Shown here: piece after piece, positions 51,335 through 60,187 of the stretch
Layout: every line of letters starts with the position of its first letter
How positions within the stretch are numbered: position 1 is the first letter of the stretch
NCBI GenBank assembly: GCA_900766135.1
Contig: CAAFUF010000050.1
Location: 35,159-99,158 of the forward strand
Direction of reading: 5' to 3'
DNA: 64,000 nucleotides
Source of the DNA: Paenibacillaceae bacterium
Lineage (GTDB): Bacteria; Bacillota; Bacilli; Paenibacillales; Paenibacillaceae
Position numbers and translations under genes: made by a program
Notes under the pieces: generated by a model
What the model was told of the DNA's origin: nothing
What the model saw: the letters and a program-made list of their open reading frames with translations, nothing else
The model's database searches: none

Positions 51335-52753
51335 ATGAAAAAAAGATCAAAATGGACTTCTTTACTGCTCGTTAGCGGGTTATCGTTCACGCTTCTCCTC
51401 AGCGCCTGCGGCGGCGGAAACAATGCGGCAAATAACGAGCCGGCGGCTCCGGCCAACACCGGAACCGCGGAGCAGAACACGAACGAAGGCGCCGCTACGA
51501 ATGACGCCGCAGCCACCGGCTCGCCGCTGGAGCTGGCGCTGAAAGGCGAATACAAAGGCACCAAGGTGACGATGTTCGGCCCGTTCGTGGACGCCGACCA
51601 AGTGAAGTTCGAGACCAGCATCAAGGATTTCGAGGAAAAAACGGGCATCGATATTCAATACGAAGGCTCCAAGGAGTTCGAGGCGACGATCAACGTCCGC
51701 GTGGACGGCGGAAACGCGCCCGACATCGCGGACTTCCCGCAGCCGGGCCTGTTGGCTGCCGTAGCCAAAACCGGCAAGGTGGTTGACCTTACTCAAGTTC
51801 TCGATCAGGAGAAGCTCAAGGCCAACTATAACCAAAGCTGGCTCGACATGGCGACGATGGACGGCAAGGACGGCAAAATCATGGCCGGCGTTTGGAACCG
51901 CAGCAACGTGAAGAGCTTGGTGTGGTATCCGAAGAAACAGTTTGAGGAAGCGGGTTACACCATTCCGCAAACCTGGGATGAGCTGATGGCGTTGACGGAG
52001 CAAATCGCCAAGGACGGCGACACCGCTTGGGGCATCGGCATCGAAAGCGGCGCGGCAACGGGCTGGCCGGCCACCGACTGGGTCGAAGACATCATGCTCC
52101 GCACGACCTCGCCGGAGAATTACGACAAATGGGTCAAAGGCGAACTGCCGTTCACTTCCCCGGAAGTGAAGCATGCCGTGGAGGTGATGTCGGAAATTTG
52201 GATGAACCCGGATTATGTGTACGGCGGAACGAAATCGATCGTCACCACGGCCTTTGGCGATTCGCCGGCCCCGATGTTCGACAATCCGCCGAAGGTGTGG
52301 CTGCATCGCCAAGCGAACTTCATCACCAGCTTCTTCCCGGAAACCGCGAAAATCGATGAGGACTACGACTGGTTCTACCTCCCGCCGATTGACGAACAAT
52401 ATGGCAAACCGGTGCTGGTGGCCGGCGATATCTACGCCATGTTCAACGACCGCCCCGAAGTTCGGGCCGTCATGGAGTTCTTTACGACCGGGGAATCGAT
52501 CAAGTCGTGGGTGCAATCGGGCGGCGTGATCGCGCCGATGAACGACGCTTCGCTTGACTGGTACACCTCCGAAGCCGACCGCCGCATGGCTCAGCTCGTG
52601 CAGGACGCTTCCACGCTGCGGTTCGACGGCTCCGACCTGATGCCGGGCAAAGTAGGTGCCGGCACCTTCTGGAAGGGCATGACCGACTATGTGAGCGGCA
52701 CGGCTACGCTGGACGAAGCGCTGGCGCAAATACAGGATGGCTGGAACCACTAA
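51335..52753 (+). CDS. Sugar ABC transporter substrate-binding lipoprotein (AglE-like)
   Basis: 472 residues. Lipoprotein signal peptide with lipobox LLSAC (Cys near 26), Asn/Ala/Glu-rich tether, then a family 1 binding fold (KVTMFGPFVDADQVKFE, PDIADFPQPGLLAAVAKTGKV, GIGIESGAATGWPATDWVEDIML). The closest recognisable family is the alpha-glucoside binder AglE. ATG follows GAAGGGGATGTAG. A terminator-like hairpin follows, giving more binding protein than permease. Confidence 0.9.
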   Translation: MKKRSKWTSLLLVSGLSFTLLLSACGGGNNAANNEPAAPANTGTAEQNTNEGAATNDAAATGSPLELALKGEYKGTKVTMFGPFVDADQVKFETSIKDFEEKTGIDIQYEGSKEFEATINVRVDGGNAPDIADFPQPGLLAAVAKTGKVVDLTQVLDQEKLKANYNQSWLDMATMDGKDGKIMAGVWNRSNVKSLVWYPKKQFEEAGYTIPQTWDELMALTEQIAKDGDTAWGIGIESGAATGWPATDWVEDIMLRTTSPENYDKWVKGELPFTSPEVKHAVEVMSEIWMNPDYVYGGTKSIVTTAFGDSPAPMFDNPPKVWLHRQANFITSFFPETAKIDEDYDWFYLPPIDEQYGKPVLVAGDIYAMFNDRPEVRAVMEFFTTGESIKSWVQSGGVIAPMNDASLDWYTSEADRRMAQLVQDASTLRFDGSDLMPGKVGAGTFWKGMTDYVSGTATLDEALAQIQDGWNH

Positions 52754-52791
52754 GCCTGACAGGTTGCAGCGATAGGTCAAAATAACGCTGG

Positions 52792-52844
52792 AGGGGCGCG
52801 CGAGCCGTGACTTGGGTTCCGGCAGAACGCCCCTTCTTTTTTGG
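52792..52844 (+). terminator. Intra-operon terminator/attenuator after the binding-protein gene
   Basis: AGGGGCG at 52792 pairs with CGCCCCT at 52828 over a long loop, followed by TCTTTTTT. It lies between the binding-protein gene and the permeases, so partial read-through is expected. Confidence 0.6.
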
Positions 52845-52925
52845 AATCAACCGGCGATTCATCAGCCGGCCAGTTTCGCTAGCTAAGCCTGCGAAGTAAC
52901 GCTCACAAAACTTTTAGGAGGGGTC

Positions 52926-54011
52926 ATGATGAGTTCAGAGGCCAAGCGAACCGTCAGCCTGAGGGCCGTGCTCTTCACCCTGGTCGTCCTGCTCGCCAAT
53001 GCCGCCGGACACGGCCTGATCTTCCGCTTCTTCCGCGACTCGACGCTGAATCCTCTGCTCACCGCGGTGTGCGCGGTCCTGTGGGGCGTGCTCGGCGTAT
53101 ATTTTCTTTACTTCACCTTTAACTGGGCGGTGGAGCAGTATCCGGAGCGGGTCCGGCGGAAGGTGTTGCCTTTTATTTTCATCGGACCGGCTGTTCTTCT
53201 GCTGGGATGGCTGCTGGTGCTGCCCGCCGTCCGGACGTTGTACTTAAGCTTCTTTAACGCCTCCTCGGAGAAATTCGTGGGGCTCGCCAACTATGCGGCG
53301 ATCTTCACCGATAAGCTGATGGGGACGGCGCTGCGCAACAACCTGCTTTGGGTGTTCCTCGGCACGTTGGCTTGCGTGGGGTTCGGACTGCTGATCGCGA
53401 TCCTCGCCGACCGCAGCAGTTACGAGAAGATCGCCAAGTCGATCATCTTCATGCCGATGGCTATCTCGTTCGTGGCGGCGGGGGTCATCTGGAAATTCGT
53501 GTACTACTACCAGCCCGGCGACGAGCAGATCGGTTTGCTTAACGCCATCGTCACCGCCTTGGGCGGGGAAGCGCAGGCCTGGACCAGCATGCTGCAGCCA
53601 TGGAATAACCTGTTTCTCATCCTGATTCTGATCTGGATGCAAACGGGGTTTGCCATGGTGATCTTCTCCGCGGCGATCAAAGGCGTCCCGGACGACATCC
53701 TGGAAGCGGCGCGCGTGGACGGGGCCGGAGAGATCAAAATTTTCTTCCGCATCATTATCCCGTTTATCTCCGCAACGATTCTGACGGTGACAACGACGAT
53801 CATCGTGTTTACGTTGAAAATTTTCGACGTTGTCATGGTCATGACAGGCGGGCAATACGGGACCGAAGTGGTGGCTACGCAGTTCTATCGGCAGTTTTTC
53901 ATGTACCGCAACTTCGGGTACGGCTCCACACTGGCGATCGTCCTGCTGATTGCCGTCATGCCGGTCATCTTCTTTAATCTGCGGCAGATCCGCAAGCAGG
54001 GGGGATTCTAA
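52926..54011 (+). CDS. ABC sugar transporter permease (AglF-like)
   Basis: 361 residues with an extra pair of N-terminal membrane segments before the usual six; KVLPFIFIGPAVLLLGWLLVLPAV and the EAA loop DILEAARVDGAGEIKIFFRIIIP are visible. The long N-terminus is typical of AglF. Start at ATG 52926 or 52929 behind AGGAGGGG. Its last base overlaps the next start (TAATG). No dedicated ATPase gene is present, so a shared MsmX/MalK-type ATPase is likely. Confidence 0.92.
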   Translation: MMSSEAKRTVSLRAVLFTLVVLLANAAGHGLIFRFFRDSTLNPLLTAVCAVLWGVLGVYFLYFTFNWAVEQYPERVRRKVLPFIFIGPAVLLLGWLLVLPAVRTLYLSFFNASSEKFVGLANYAAIFTDKLMGTALRNNLLWVFLGTLACVGFGLLIAILADRSSYEKIAKSIIFMPMAISFVAAGVIWKFVYYYQPGDEQIGLLNAIVTALGGEAQAWTSMLQPWNNLFLILILIWMQTGFAMVIFSAAIKGVPDDILEAARVDGAGEIKIFFRIIIPFISATILTVTTTIIVFTLKIFDVVMVMTGGQYGTEVVATQFYRQFFMYRNFGYGSTLAIVLLIAVMPVIFFNLRQIRKQGGF

Positions 54012-55123
54012 TGGCGGGTACGAATCAGGGACGAACGGCAGGAACCCAACGCAAACGCGGCAAAACGGTAGTAAATCTCGTTCTGGGCGTCATCTGCTTA
54101 TTATGGCTTATCCCGACGTTAGGGCTGTTGATCTCCTCGTTCCGGCCGGCGTCGGATATTTTGCAAACCGGCTGGTGGAACGTGTTCCCCCACCGGGAGT
54201 GGACGAATGCGGAGACGATTCAGCTCTCCAAGGATATCGACCTGCGCGAGCCGATTGAAGTGAACGGGCAAACCTACAGCGACGACGAGCTGAAGGCCGG
54301 GATTCTAAGCGACGACCAGCGGCTGATTTGGGAGAACCGCCGGGCCCGCACGCTGAACGTGCAGGAGCAGGGCTGGGAGTTCAAGCCGGCATTGACGCTG
54401 GAGAACTACAAAAACGTGCTGTCCGGCAAGGAGTATAAGCTGAAGCTGGCCGACGGCAGCGAATCGATTCAGAAAGGGACCGGGTTGTCCCAGGCGTTCT
54501 GGAACACGCTGACGATCGCCGTGCCGGCGACGGTCATTCCGGTGCTGATCGCTTCGTTTGCCGCCTACGCCTTCGCCTGGTTACGGTTCCCCGGGCGCAA
54601 AACGCTGTTCGTGGTGATCATCGCCATGCTGGTCATTCCGCTGCAGGTCGCGCTCATCCCGGTGCTCAAGGATTACACCGCGCTGGGCCTGAACGGCAGC
54701 TACCTGGGGATCTGGCTGGCGCATACCGCCTTCGGCTTGCCGCTCGTGACGTACTTTATGTATAACTTCATCAGCCAGCTGCCTAAGGATTTGTTCGAGT
54801 CTGCCTTCATCGACGGGGCGAGTCATTTCACGATCTTTTCCCGGTTGATCCTGCCGTTGTCCGTGCCGGCGCTCGCTTCGATCGGCATCTTCCAGTTCCT
54901 GTGGGTATGGAACGATTACCTGGTATCGCTGATCTTCATCGGCAATCAGCCGAGCGTACAGGTGATGTCGATGAAAATCGCCGACCTCGTCGGGTCGAGA
55001 GGCAACGACTGGCATCTGCTGACGTCTGCGGCGTTTATCTCCATGTTGATGCCGCTCGCGATTTTCTTCCTCCTGCAAAAATACTTTGTCAGAGGGCTGA
55101 TGGGAGGCTCGGTGAAAGGATGA
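54011..55123 (+). CDS. ABC sugar transporter permease (AglG-like)
   Basis: 370 residues. Between the first and second membrane segments lies a soluble insertion of about 100 residues (DIDLREPIEVNGQTYSDDEL and following), a known feature of AglG. EAA loop DLFESAFIDGASHFTIFSRLILP. Ends LMGGSVKG and overlaps the GH65 start by ATGA. The pair AglF/AglG with the AglE-like protein imports alpha-glucosides. Confidence 0.92.
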   Translation: MAGTNQGRTAGTQRKRGKTVVNLVLGVICLLWLIPTLGLLISSFRPASDILQTGWWNVFPHREWTNAETIQLSKDIDLREPIEVNGQTYSDDELKAGILSDDQRLIWENRRARTLNVQEQGWEFKPALTLENYKNVLSGKEYKLKLADGSESIQKGTGLSQAFWNTLTIAVPATVIPVLIASFAAYAFAWLRFPGRKTLFVVIIAMLVIPLQVALIPVLKDYTALGLNGSYLGIWLAHTAFGLPLVTYFMYNFISQLPKDLFESAFIDGASHFTIFSRLILPLSVPALASIGIFQFLWVWNDYLVSLIFIGNQPSVQVMSMKIADLVGSRGNDWHLLTSAAFISMLMPLAIFFLLQKYFVRGLMGGSVKG

Positions 55124-57525
55124 ACAAGCGGTCAGAGGAGCATCCGACGGCACTGCATTCCCCCAGGGAATGGAGCCTGGTCGAGGATGCTTACGACGAG
55201 AAGGACAATCAACGCAGGGAAAGTTTGTTTGCTTTGGGAAACGGGTACATCGGGATGCGCGGTTATTTTGAGGAAGGATATCACGGGAAGGAAGGCGCCT
55301 CGGTGCGGGGCAATTACGTGAACGGGTTCTATGACACGGCGCCGATCCATTATCCCGAAGGGGCGTACGGGTATCCGGCCGAAGGCCAGGCGATGCTGAA
55401 CGTGACCGACGCCGGGATCCTCAGGCTGGCCGTCGAAGGCGAGACCTTTCATCTGAACCGGGGGCATGTGAGGTTCTACAAAAGAGTGCTGCCTATGCAA
55501 AGCGGCGTGCTGCATCGGCTGGTCGAATGGGAATCCCCGGCCGGCCACCGCGTGCTGATCCATATCCGCCGCCTGGTGTCGTTGACCCATCGGCATCTGG
55601 CGGCGATCCACTACGAGGTGACGGCGCTGAACTTCGCCGGCACCGTGTCCATTTGCTCGGCGATGAACGGGGACATCGCCGGAGCGGAGGGGGCTCCGAA
55701 CCGGGGCGGGGACCCCCGCCTGGGGGCGCGCCGCACGGAGCCCAGCCTCCTGTTCGAGGAGGCGGGGAGCGACGGGCGCGGCGGCGGCTGGCTGAAGCAG
55801 CGTACGCGGCACAGCCGCTTCGCGCTGCTAACGGCGATGAGCCACCGGCTGGCGCTGCCGCCGTCCGCCTCGTTCAGCCTGTCGGAGAAGCACGACAGGC
55901 AGCGGATATCGGTGCAGTACGACGTGGCGATGCGCCGGGGCGACACCGTCTCGCTGAGCAAATTCATCAGCCACCACACGTCCCGGGAGACCCGGGAGGA
56001 GGAGCTGCTGATGCAAGGCGAAGGCGTGCTGCGCTTGGCCGAAAGCCGCGGCTTCGACGGGCTGGCCGAGGAGCAGCACGCTTACCTGGACGCGTTCTGG
56101 AGCCGCGCCGACGTGGAGATCAAAGGCGATCCCGCGCTCCAGCAGGGGCTGCGGTTTAACGCGTTTGGCCTGCTGCAGTCGGCCGGACGCGACGGGCGGA
56201 CCAGCATGGCCGCCAAGGGACTCACCGGCGAAGGGTACGAAGGGCATTATTTCTGGGACACCGAAATGTACGTCTTGCCCTTCTTTACCTTCACGACGCC
56301 GGAGATCGGCCGGGCCCTGCTGGAGTTCCGCTATCGCACGTTGGAGCAGGCGCGCGAGCGGGCGAAGGTGATGTCGCAGCGGGGCGCGCTGTATCCGTGG
56401 CGGACGATCGGCGGGGAGGAGAACTCCGCCTTTTTCCCGGCGGGCACCGCACAGGCGCATATTAACGCCGACATCGCTTACGGCATCCGCCAGTACGTCC
56501 AGGCGACGGGGGACGAGGCGTTTCTCGCGCAGCAAGGCGCCGAGATCCTGTTCGAGACGTCGCGGTTTTGGGTCGACCTCGGCCATTATAATCCGGCCCG
56601 AGGCGGCGCTTTTTGCATCGACGAAGTGACCGGTCCGGACGAATACACGGCGCTGGTGAACAACAACGCCTATACGAACCTCATGGCCCGCGAACACCTC
56701 CGGTATGCCTGCGAGACGGCGGGGTTGCTGCGCGAACGTTACCCATCGGAATACGCCCGGCTTGAGCGGAAGATCGGTCTCGCCGAAGAGGAAATCCGCG
56801 AGTGGCAGCAGGCGGCGGACAAGATGTACGTCCCGTACGACGAGGAATTAGGGATCTGCGCGCAGGACGATACGTTCTTGTCCAAGCGGAAATGGGATTT
56901 CGCCGGCACGCCGTCAGAAAACTATCCGCTGCTGCTTCACTACCATCCGCTCGTGATCTACCGTCATCAGGTGCTGAAGCAGGCCGATCTGGTGATGGCG
57001 CTGTTTTTGCTGGGCGAGCAGTTTTCGCGGGAGGAGAAAATCCGCAATTACCGCTATTACGAACCGCTGACGACGCATGATTCGTCGCTGTCGCCGTGCA
57101 TCCACAGCATCATCGCCGCCGAGATCGGCGAGCTGGAGGCCGCTTACGGCTATTTTGGCCGGACGGTGCGGATGGATCTGGACGACGTGAACGGCAATGC
57201 CAGGGACGGACTGCATACCGCGGCGATGGCAGGCTCGTGGATGGCGGTCGTGAACGGGTTTGGCGGGATGCGGCTGATCGGCGGCGAGCTGTGCTTCCGT
57301 CCGGTGCTGCCTCCGCAATGGGAGAGCTGCCGGTTTAAAGTGATGCACCGGGGACGGCGGATCGAGTTGTTCTTCGACCGGGAGCAGGTCGTCTACACGC
57401 TGCAGGAAGGGGATGGCTTGGTCATCCTGCACGATGGGGAGCGGCTTGAGCTTCGCCCCGGGGAACCCGTCCGGCGCGAATTATCGGCGGATCGCGAACC
57501 GGCCGGCAGACATCTGGCTAACTAG
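55120..57525 (+). CDS. GH65 disaccharide phosphorylase (kojibiose/maltose/trehalose type)
   Basis: 801 residues, the normal length of GH65. N-terminal beta-sandwich (about 1-270), then an (alpha/alpha)6 barrel with GLTGEGYEGHYFWDTEMYVLPFF and the catalytic acid in FCIDEVTGPDEY (Glu502), and a small C-terminal domain. The enzyme splits an alpha-glucobiose with phosphate, giving beta-glucose-1-phosphate. The linkage (alpha-1,2, 1,3, 1,4 or 1,1) cannot be read with confidence. It overlaps the permease gene by 4 bases. The usual partner beta-phosphoglucomutase is not in this window. Confidence 0.93.
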   Translation: MNKRSEEHPTALHSPREWSLVEDAYDEKDNQRRESLFALGNGYIGMRGYFEEGYHGKEGASVRGNYVNGFYDTAPIHYPEGAYGYPAEGQAMLNVTDAGILRLAVEGETFHLNRGHVRFYKRVLPMQSGVLHRLVEWESPAGHRVLIHIRRLVSLTHRHLAAIHYEVTALNFAGTVSICSAMNGDIAGAEGAPNRGGDPRLGARRTEPSLLFEEAGSDGRGGGWLKQRTRHSRFALLTAMSHRLALPPSASFSLSEKHDRQRISVQYDVAMRRGDTVSLSKFISHHTSRETREEELLMQGEGVLRLAESRGFDGLAEEQHAYLDAFWSRADVEIKGDPALQQGLRFNAFGLLQSAGRDGRTSMAAKGLTGEGYEGHYFWDTEMYVLPFFTFTTPEIGRALLEFRYRTLEQARERAKVMSQRGALYPWRTIGGEENSAFFPAGTAQAHINADIAYGIRQYVQATGDEAFLAQQGAEILFETSRFWVDLGHYNPARGGAFCIDEVTGPDEYTALVNNNAYTNLMAREHLRYACETAGLLRERYPSEYARLERKIGLAEEEIREWQQAADKMYVPYDEELGICAQDDTFLSKRKWDFAGTPSENYPLLLHYHPLVIYRHQVLKQADLVMALFLLGEQFSREEKIRNYRYYEPLTTHDSSLSPCIHSIIAAEIGELEAAYGYFGRTVRMDLDDVNGNARDGLHTAAMAGSWMAVVNGFGGMRLIGGELCFRPVLPPQWESCRFKVMHRGRRIELFFDREQVVYTLQEGDGLVILHDGERLELRPGEPVRRELSADREPAGRHLAN

Positions 57526-57538
57526 GGTGCGTGTACCT

Positions 57539-57568
57539 TTTGCGGGAGCGTGTCCAGCGGGCGTATAA
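57539..57568 (+). promoter_or_regulatory. Sigma-A promoter of the aldo/keto reductase
   Basis: TTGCGG (57539-57544) and TATAAT (57563-57568) with an 18-base spacer, 44 bases before the start codon, just after the GH65 stop. Confidence 0.6.
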
Positions 57569-57611
57569 TGGGGGCGTAGAACCATTTAGCACGCGACAGG
57601 AGGAAAAACGG

Positions 57612-58589
57612 ATGAATTACAGAACGCTTGGGCGAACCGGGCTGCGGATTTCCGAAATCGGCTACGGGGCCTGGGGGATCGGCAAATCCGGATGGATCGG
57701 AGCCAGCGACGACGAGTCGCTGGAGGCGTTGCGCCGTTCCATCGAGTTGGGCCTTAATTTTATCGATACTGCCCTCGGGTACGGGGACGGCCACAGCGAG
57801 AAGCTGGTGGGACAGGTCGTCCGCGAGCAAGCGGCGAAGGGCAAGGACATTTTCGTGGCCACCAAAATTCCGCCGAAAAACGGGCAATGGCCCGCTCGCG
57901 CCGGTGTACCCGCTGACGAAACGTTTACCGCCGAGCACGTGATTGCCAGCACGGAGCGGAGCCTCGGCCATCTCGGCCTGGAGACGATCGACGTGCAGCA
58001 GTTCCACGTCTGGTCTGACGAGTGGGTGGATCAGGGCTCCTGGCTGGAAGGCGTACAGAAGCTGAAGGAACAGGGGAAAATCCGCCATTTCGGCGTCTCC
58101 ATCAACGACCATCAGCCGGAGAATGCGATCAAGCTGATCGAGACCGGGGTCGTGGATACGGTTCAAGTAATCTACAACATCTTCGATCAAAGTCCGGAGG
58201 ACCGGCTGCTTCCGGCCTGCGAGAAGCACAATGTCGGCGTGATCGTCCGGGTTGCGCTGGACGAAGGCGGATTAACCGGCAAAGTAACGCCGGACACAAC
58301 GTTCGCGGAAGGCGACTTCCGCAATCATTATTTCCGCGGCGACCGCAAGCAGGAAGTGTTCGATCGGGTGCAGAAGATCGCCGCTGACCTGGGCGTCTCG
58401 CTGGAGGAGATGCCGGAAATCGCGCTGCGTTACGTGCTCAGCCACCCGGCGGTATCGACGGTCATCCCGGGGATGCGGACGGTCCGCAACGTCGAGCGCA
58501 ACATGCCGGTCGGCGATGGCCGTGGCTTAAGCGCCGAACAGATTGCCAAGCTGAAATCCCATCGCTGGATCCGCAATTTCTATCAGTAA
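57612..58589 (+). CDS. Aldo/keto reductase
   Basis: 325 residues. FIDTALGYGDGHSEKLVG gives Asp and Tyr, VATKIPP the Lys, and DVQQFHVW the His position of the tetrad. The C-terminal cofactor region VSTVIPGMRTVRNVERNM fits NADP(H) binding. ATG at 57612 follows CAGGAGGAAAAACGG. It has its own promoter after the GH65 gene, and a terminator follows. Substrate unknown. Confidence 0.92.
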   Translation: MNYRTLGRTGLRISEIGYGAWGIGKSGWIGASDDESLEALRRSIELGLNFIDTALGYGDGHSEKLVGQVVREQAAKGKDIFVATKIPPKNGQWPARAGVPADETFTAEHVIASTERSLGHLGLETIDVQQFHVWSDEWVDQGSWLEGVQKLKEQGKIRHFGVSINDHQPENAIKLIETGVVDTVQVIYNIFDQSPEDRLLPACEKHNVGVIVRVALDEGGLTGKVTPDTTFAEGDFRNHYFRGDRKQEVFDRVQKIAADLGVSLEEMPEIALRYVLSHPAVSTVIPGMRTVRNVERNMPVGDGRGLSAEQIAKLKSHRWIRNFYQ

Positions 58590-58616
58590 AGCACCTGGCG
58601 TGTGGAACGCCGTGAA

Positions 58617-58662
58617 CAAAGGCGACCCCTTTGCATAAAACAAAGGTGGCCGCTTTTTTTTG
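58617..58662 (+). terminator. Terminator after the aldo/keto reductase
   Basis: Inner stem CCTTTG/CAAAGG with an outer imperfect GGCGACC/GGTGGCC stem, then an eight-T run. Confidence 0.7.
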
Positions 58663-58809
58663 CGGGGAGAAAGAGGGAAAAAAGAACTTAAGGCGTTTTG
58701 TACCCTTACGCGGCTGCAACCGCGGCGTTATGATAGGGAAGGATCAAGCAGGAAATGTTTATCCAATTATGGTGATGATTAACTGATGATGAAAGGAGGT
58801 GGGAGCGTG

Positions 58810-59001
58810 ATGTATATGAACGATTTGGACGTTGCCAAACAGCATATCCGGGATCTTCGCAAGGAGCTGGACCGGTGCAGGCAGGCCGAGCAAATCCGGC
58901 GTTGGGAGCGGGAGAAGCCAAGGAACGAGCGGACTAAGGTGCCCATAGGTTTTCATTCGGTACTGATTTCCATCCTCTCCAGGATGAGAAGAATGCTCTA
59001 A
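58810..59001 (+). CDS. Small hypothetical protein, 63 residues
   Basis: Highly charged helical start (MYMNDLDVAKQHIRDLRKEL, then DRCRQAEQIRRWEREKPRNE), followed by a weakly hydrophobic, basic end (VPIGFHSVLISILSRMRRML). The ribosome site AAAGGAGGTGGG is strong, 10 bases from ATG 58810; in-frame starts at 58786 and 58807 are less well placed. I do not recognise the family. It is flanked by terminators and looks like a single gene. Confidence 0.6.
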   Translation: MYMNDLDVAKQHIRDLRKELDRCRQAEQIRRWEREKPRNERTKVPIGFHSVLISILSRMRRML

Positions 59002-59034
59002 CCCCGGCTTTATCCTCCGGCAAGTTCCCCGATG

Positions 59035-59068
59035 CAAGAAAGACCGCCCCTCGTAAGAAACGGTCTGC
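59035..59068 (-). terminator. Terminator of the minus-strand oxidoreductase operon
   Basis: AGACCG (59041-59046) and CGGTCT (59061-59066) arms; on the minus strand the tail is TTCTTG. Modest stem. Confidence 0.45.
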
Positions 59069-59142
59069 TCTCTACGCAACGATATTCCATTTTCCGTTTG
59101 TCTATGTCTTAGTTCCCTGTCCCTTGTTCCGGTTGCCTGTTC

Positions 59143-60168
59143 TTATCTGGAGTCTCGCGTCCGGGAGGAACGATACAGCTCCGCGATGAGCCGCAGCGTT
59201 TTGAGGCCTTCCTCGCCGCCGATCGCAAAGCGCGTTCCTGTCCGGATGTGGTCGTAAAAATCGGCGATCAATAACCGGTGGCTTGAGCCCCAGTAGGATT
59301 TGCCGATGATCCTTCCCGTTTCGTCGAGACTGGCCGGCGGCTCGCAGACCAGGCTTTCTTGACCGTCCCGGGTCAAATACAGGCAATCGCCCCGCTGATG
59401 CAGGGTGCCGCCTTCAAACACCAACTCCAGTTCAACCGGAGTGTTGGCCAAATACGCATTGGTGGCGTAAAACAACCCGCGGACGCCGTTCGCAAACCGG
59501 AGGCTGGCGTGTGCCGTATCCTCCACCTCGATCACGTCGCCAAGGGCGTCGGCGGTGACGCTTCCTTGTACGGAGACGACTTCACCGCCAAACCATTGGA
59601 GCAAGTCGAGCGTATGGATCGCCTGGTTGATCAGCACGCCGCCTCCTTCGGTCGCCCAGCGGCCCCGCCATGGGCTGTCGGCATAATAAGCCTCGTCCCG
59701 GTGCCAGGTGACGATGCCTTTCAGGCAGATCAGCTTACCCAGTATTTTCGTATCCAGGAATTCGCGGATTTTCCGGGACGCGGCGTTATATCGATTTTGA
59801 AAAACGACGCCAAGCTGCGCTTCGCTGCGTCGTGCCTCCATCAGCAAGTCCTCCGCTGCTTTCAGGTGATGCGCGAGCGGCTTTTCCGTCAGCACGTGTT
59901 TTCCAGCCCGGAGCAGCTCCGTCGCCATCTCCGCATGCAGGTGATGGGGCGTACATAGGTGGACGACTTGAATATCGTCGCGTTCCAGCAAGGTGAGGTA
60001 ATCGCTCGCGGCTTCGCAGGCATATTCCGCAGCGGCCTGCTCTGCTTTGGAGGGATCGCTGTCGACGACCATCTTCAGCTTTACGCCGTCCAGTTGTTGC
60101 ACGGCCCCGGCATGCAGCGGGAAAATGGCTCCGCAGCCGACGATGGCCGCGCCTATCGGTTCTTGCAT
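59143..60168 (-). CDS. Gfo/Idh/MocA family oxidoreductase
   Basis: 341 residues. Rossmann motif AIVGCGAIFPLHAGA, LCTPHHLHAEMA and HVLTEKPLAHH, then GGGVLINQAIHTLDLLQWFGGE with the His/Asp expected near the active site. ATG at 60168 behind GAAGGGACC. Third gene of a minus-strand run after an isomerase and another oxidoreductase, 19 bases from the preceding stop. Acts on sugars or inositols; the cofactor should be NAD(P). Substrate unknown. Confidence 0.9.
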   Translation of the reverse strand: MQEPIGAAIVGCGAIFPLHAGAVQQLDGVKLKMVVDSDPSKAEQAAAEYACEAASDYLTLLERDDIQVVHLCTPHHLHAEMATELLRAGKHVLTEKPLAHHLKAAEDLLMEARRSEAQLGVVFQNRYNAASRKIREFLDTKILGKLICLKGIVTWHRDEAYYADSPWRGRWATEGGGVLINQAIHTLDLLQWFGGEVVSVQGSVTADALGDVIEVEDTAHASLRFANGVRGLFYATNAYLANTPVELELVFEGGTLHQRGDCLYLTRDGQESLVCEPPASLDETGRIIGKSYWGSSHRLLIADFYDHIRTGTRFAIGGEEGLKTLRLIAELYRSSRTRDSR

Positions 60169-60187
60169 CGTAGGGTCCCTTCCCGTC

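Noticed and set aside
51380..52780. 466-codon minus-strand frame over the AglE-like gene
   Set aside because: Antisense to a lipoprotein with lipobox and operon context; no domain is visible.
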